Shown one piece after another: positions 5,863 to 6,401 of a stretch of 6,401 nt of DNA. Source of the stretch: Deltaproteobacteria bacterium (GTDB lineage: Bacteria; Desulfobacterota; Syntrophia; Syntrophales; UBA2210); NCBI GenBank assembly GCA_030603465.1, contig JAUVXT010000154.1, positions 1 through 6,401 on the forward strand, given 5' to 3'. The notes beneath the pieces are model-generated. The model was not told the origin of the DNA, did no database searches, and worked only from the letters and a program-made list of their open reading frames with translations. The first letter of the stretch is position 1. Every line of letters begins with the position of its first letter. The position numbers were made by a program, and so were the translations under genes.

Positions 5863-6066
5863 TTGTTTTATCCAAAACCGCACATCTTAGACACCTTATC
5901 CTTATCTGAACGAAATAAGACAATCATGCACACCGGCAGCAAAACAAATCACTGCCCCACTTCGCATTGTAAAATTGTCTTAACTCACCAACCCGAAAAG
6001 TTGATAATAACAAAAAGGGATATGGTTAAAAGGGTATTTTTTTATACGAAAGAACCAAAAATTTTC
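5863..6066. other. Gene-free stretch after the purine operon
   Basis: No gene is supported. A 70-codon frame follows the tsaC stop directly but has no ATG at its head, no ribosome site and biased, low-complexity composition. The stretch is AT-rich. Its one clear structure is the inverted repeat at 5916-5982. No convincing intrinsic terminator with a T run follows tsaC. Confidence 0.6.
5916..5982. repeat. Long stem-loop downstream of tsaC
   Basis: TAAGACAAT (5916-5924) and ATTGTCTTA (5974-5982) are perfect 9-base inverted arms 49 bases apart. Inside them GGCAG (5935-5939) and CTGCC (5952-5956) form a second, nested stem. No T tract follows, so this is not a classic terminator. It could be an mRNA 3' end structure or a small repeat. 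No second copy is visible in the window. Confidence 0.45.
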
Positions 6067-6121
6067 TTGAACTGAACAGCGAGCACATAAAATCAACAAT
6101 TTTCCTTAACAGCTTCGCTAC

Positions 6122-6135
6122 CCCGACACGTCGGG
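6122..6135. repeat. Small perfect hairpin CCCGAC-AC-GTCGGG
   Basis: A 6-bp perfect stem with a 2-base centre lies near the left end of the sequence that interrupts repeat copy B. The AT-rich bases that follow include no T run, so it is not called a terminator. It may be part of the inserted element. Confidence 0.45.
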
Positions 6136-6146
6136 ATTATAATGGA

Positions 6147-6238
6147 AAGTAACTTGTTATGTAGCGTGGGGCCTCTGTGCCCCACAGATATGTTGCCCGC
6201 GGGCAACGCTACAACACATTTGCAGACTTAAGTTACTT
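6147..6238. repeat. Nested fold-back (cloverleaf-like) element
   Basis: Three levels of inverted repeat are nested. The outer arms are AAGTAACTT (6147-6155) and AAGTTACTT (6230-6238). The middle arms are TGTAGCG (6160-6166) and CGCTACA (6207-6213). Inside are two hairpins: TGGGGC/GCCCCA (6167-6172/6179-6184) with a 6-base loop, and the perfect palindrome TTGCCCGCGGGCAA (6193-6206). All arms pair perfectly. It has the form of a small non-autonomous mobile element inserted in repeat copy B. It is too short for a tRNA and lacks tRNA consensus bases. Confidence 0.7.
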
Positions 6239-6264
6239 GGAAGTCGGAGATTCCCCGCAGCTTG

Positions 6265-6401
6265 AAACTGTGTCATAATAGTTTAGTAACTGTATCACCT
6301 AAGTGCTCTTTGACAAAAGAATTTTAAGAACTAGTCATGATAGACACGCTGGAAAAATTCAAGGCGCTGTCGCCTCATATGTATGCTTTTTTTGGGTTTG
6401 T
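6265..6401 (+). mobile_element. Possible left end of an insertion sequence (partial)
   Basis: Repeat copy B stops at 6264 in the middle of its terminal palindrome, as expected if an element inserted at the palindrome centre. The following sequence contains two near-identical 10-mers, AACTGTGTCA (6266-6275) and AACTGTATCA (6288-6297), exactly 22 bases apart, which could be transposase-binding sites. An ORF begins at 6337. The other end lies outside the window, so this is inference. A simple rearrangement junction would look the same. Confidence 0.3.
6337..6401 (+). CDS. Start of an unidentified gene, cut by the right edge
   Basis: ATG at 6337 opens a frame that stays open for 21 codons to the edge, beginning MIDTLEKFKALSPHMYAFFGF. 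The ribosome site is weak: only AAGAA is visible about 8 bases upstream. A TTGACA box lies at 6310-6315 but has no good -10 partner. I do not recognise the protein. Its place just inside a broken repeat makes a transposase plausible, while the aromatic end of the visible part could also begin a membrane segment. Confidence 0.45.
   Translation, partial: MIDTLEKFKALSPHMYAFFGF

Larger units (their letters stand above)
6067..6264 (+). repeat. Palindromic intergenic repeat, copy B (interrupted)
   Basis: The unit of copy A recurs here on the plus strand. TTGAACTGAACAGCGAGC (6067-6084) is identical over 18 bases. AACAATTTTCCTTAACAG (6095-6112) matches with one extra T and one substitution. AGTCGGAG running into TTCCCCGCAGCTTG (6242-6264) is identical over 23 bases. 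In copy A the last two blocks abut. Here about 129 bases separate them (6113-6241). The final palindrome has only its left half, CCCCGCAGC plus TTG, and unrelated sequence follows. Copies A and B are inverted relative to each other and bracket the purine operon. Confidence 0.78.

Noticed and set aside
5863..6075. 70-codon frame directly after tsaC
   Set aside because: It begins with TTG immediately after a stop, has no ribosome site, and runs into repeat copy B.
6160..6213. Cloverleaf-like fold as a tRNA
   Set aside because: At about 54 bases it is too short and lacks an anticodon arm, the TTC-containing T loop and other conserved tRNA bases.

Overview
The window looks like part of a bacterial chromosome of moderate GC content. 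The compact purine genes, the 4-hydroxybutyryl-CoA dehydratase-type protein fragment, the many GC-rich palindromic repeats and an archaeal-flavoured PurD fit an anaerobe of the former Deltaproteobacteria (Desulfobacterota, Syntrophus-like). That placement is inference from gene content only.

Left edge, minus strand (1-320). A complete tryptophan-attenuation control region reads leftward. It has a promoter with a perfect TTGACA box (314-319), a 22-codon leader peptide with three consecutive Trp codons (190-258), alternative stem-loops around repeated CCATGG blocks (95-162), an intrinsic terminator, and the ribosome site and first 11 codons of a gene that leaves the window at position 1. That gene is almost certainly for tryptophan biosynthesis or uptake.

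Decay zone (about 338-1800, minus strand). It holds an unrecognised protein-like remnant broken by stops (338-511), then a palindromic repeat (585-696), then the C-terminal two thirds of a 4-hydroxybutyryl-CoA dehydratase (AbfD) family protein (650-1618). That protein has lost its N-terminal domain, meets an in-frame stop inside homologous sequence, and has a one-residue deletion in its Fe-S ligand motif. The upstream part of the relic now seems to carry the promoter of the purine genes.

Purine operon (1809-5862, plus strand). purD, purH, purE and a threonylcarbamoyl-AMP synthase gene (tsaC/YrdC/Sua5 family) follow with gaps of only 3, 15 and 7 bases, so they are very likely co-transcribed. 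PurD, PurE and PurH supply an early step, the CAIR-forming mutase step and the last two steps of IMP synthesis. The fourth gene acts in tRNA t6A modification.

Right side (5863-6401). A gene-free stretch holds a long-armed inverted repeat (5916-5982) and a second, inverted and interrupted copy of the 585-696 repeat (6067-6264). That copy carries a nested three-part fold-back element (6147-6238). Its terminal palindrome is cut in half, and a new ORF begins soon after (6337 to the edge), which suggests an insertion sequence may begin near 6265. The two inverted repeat copies bracket the whole purine operon.
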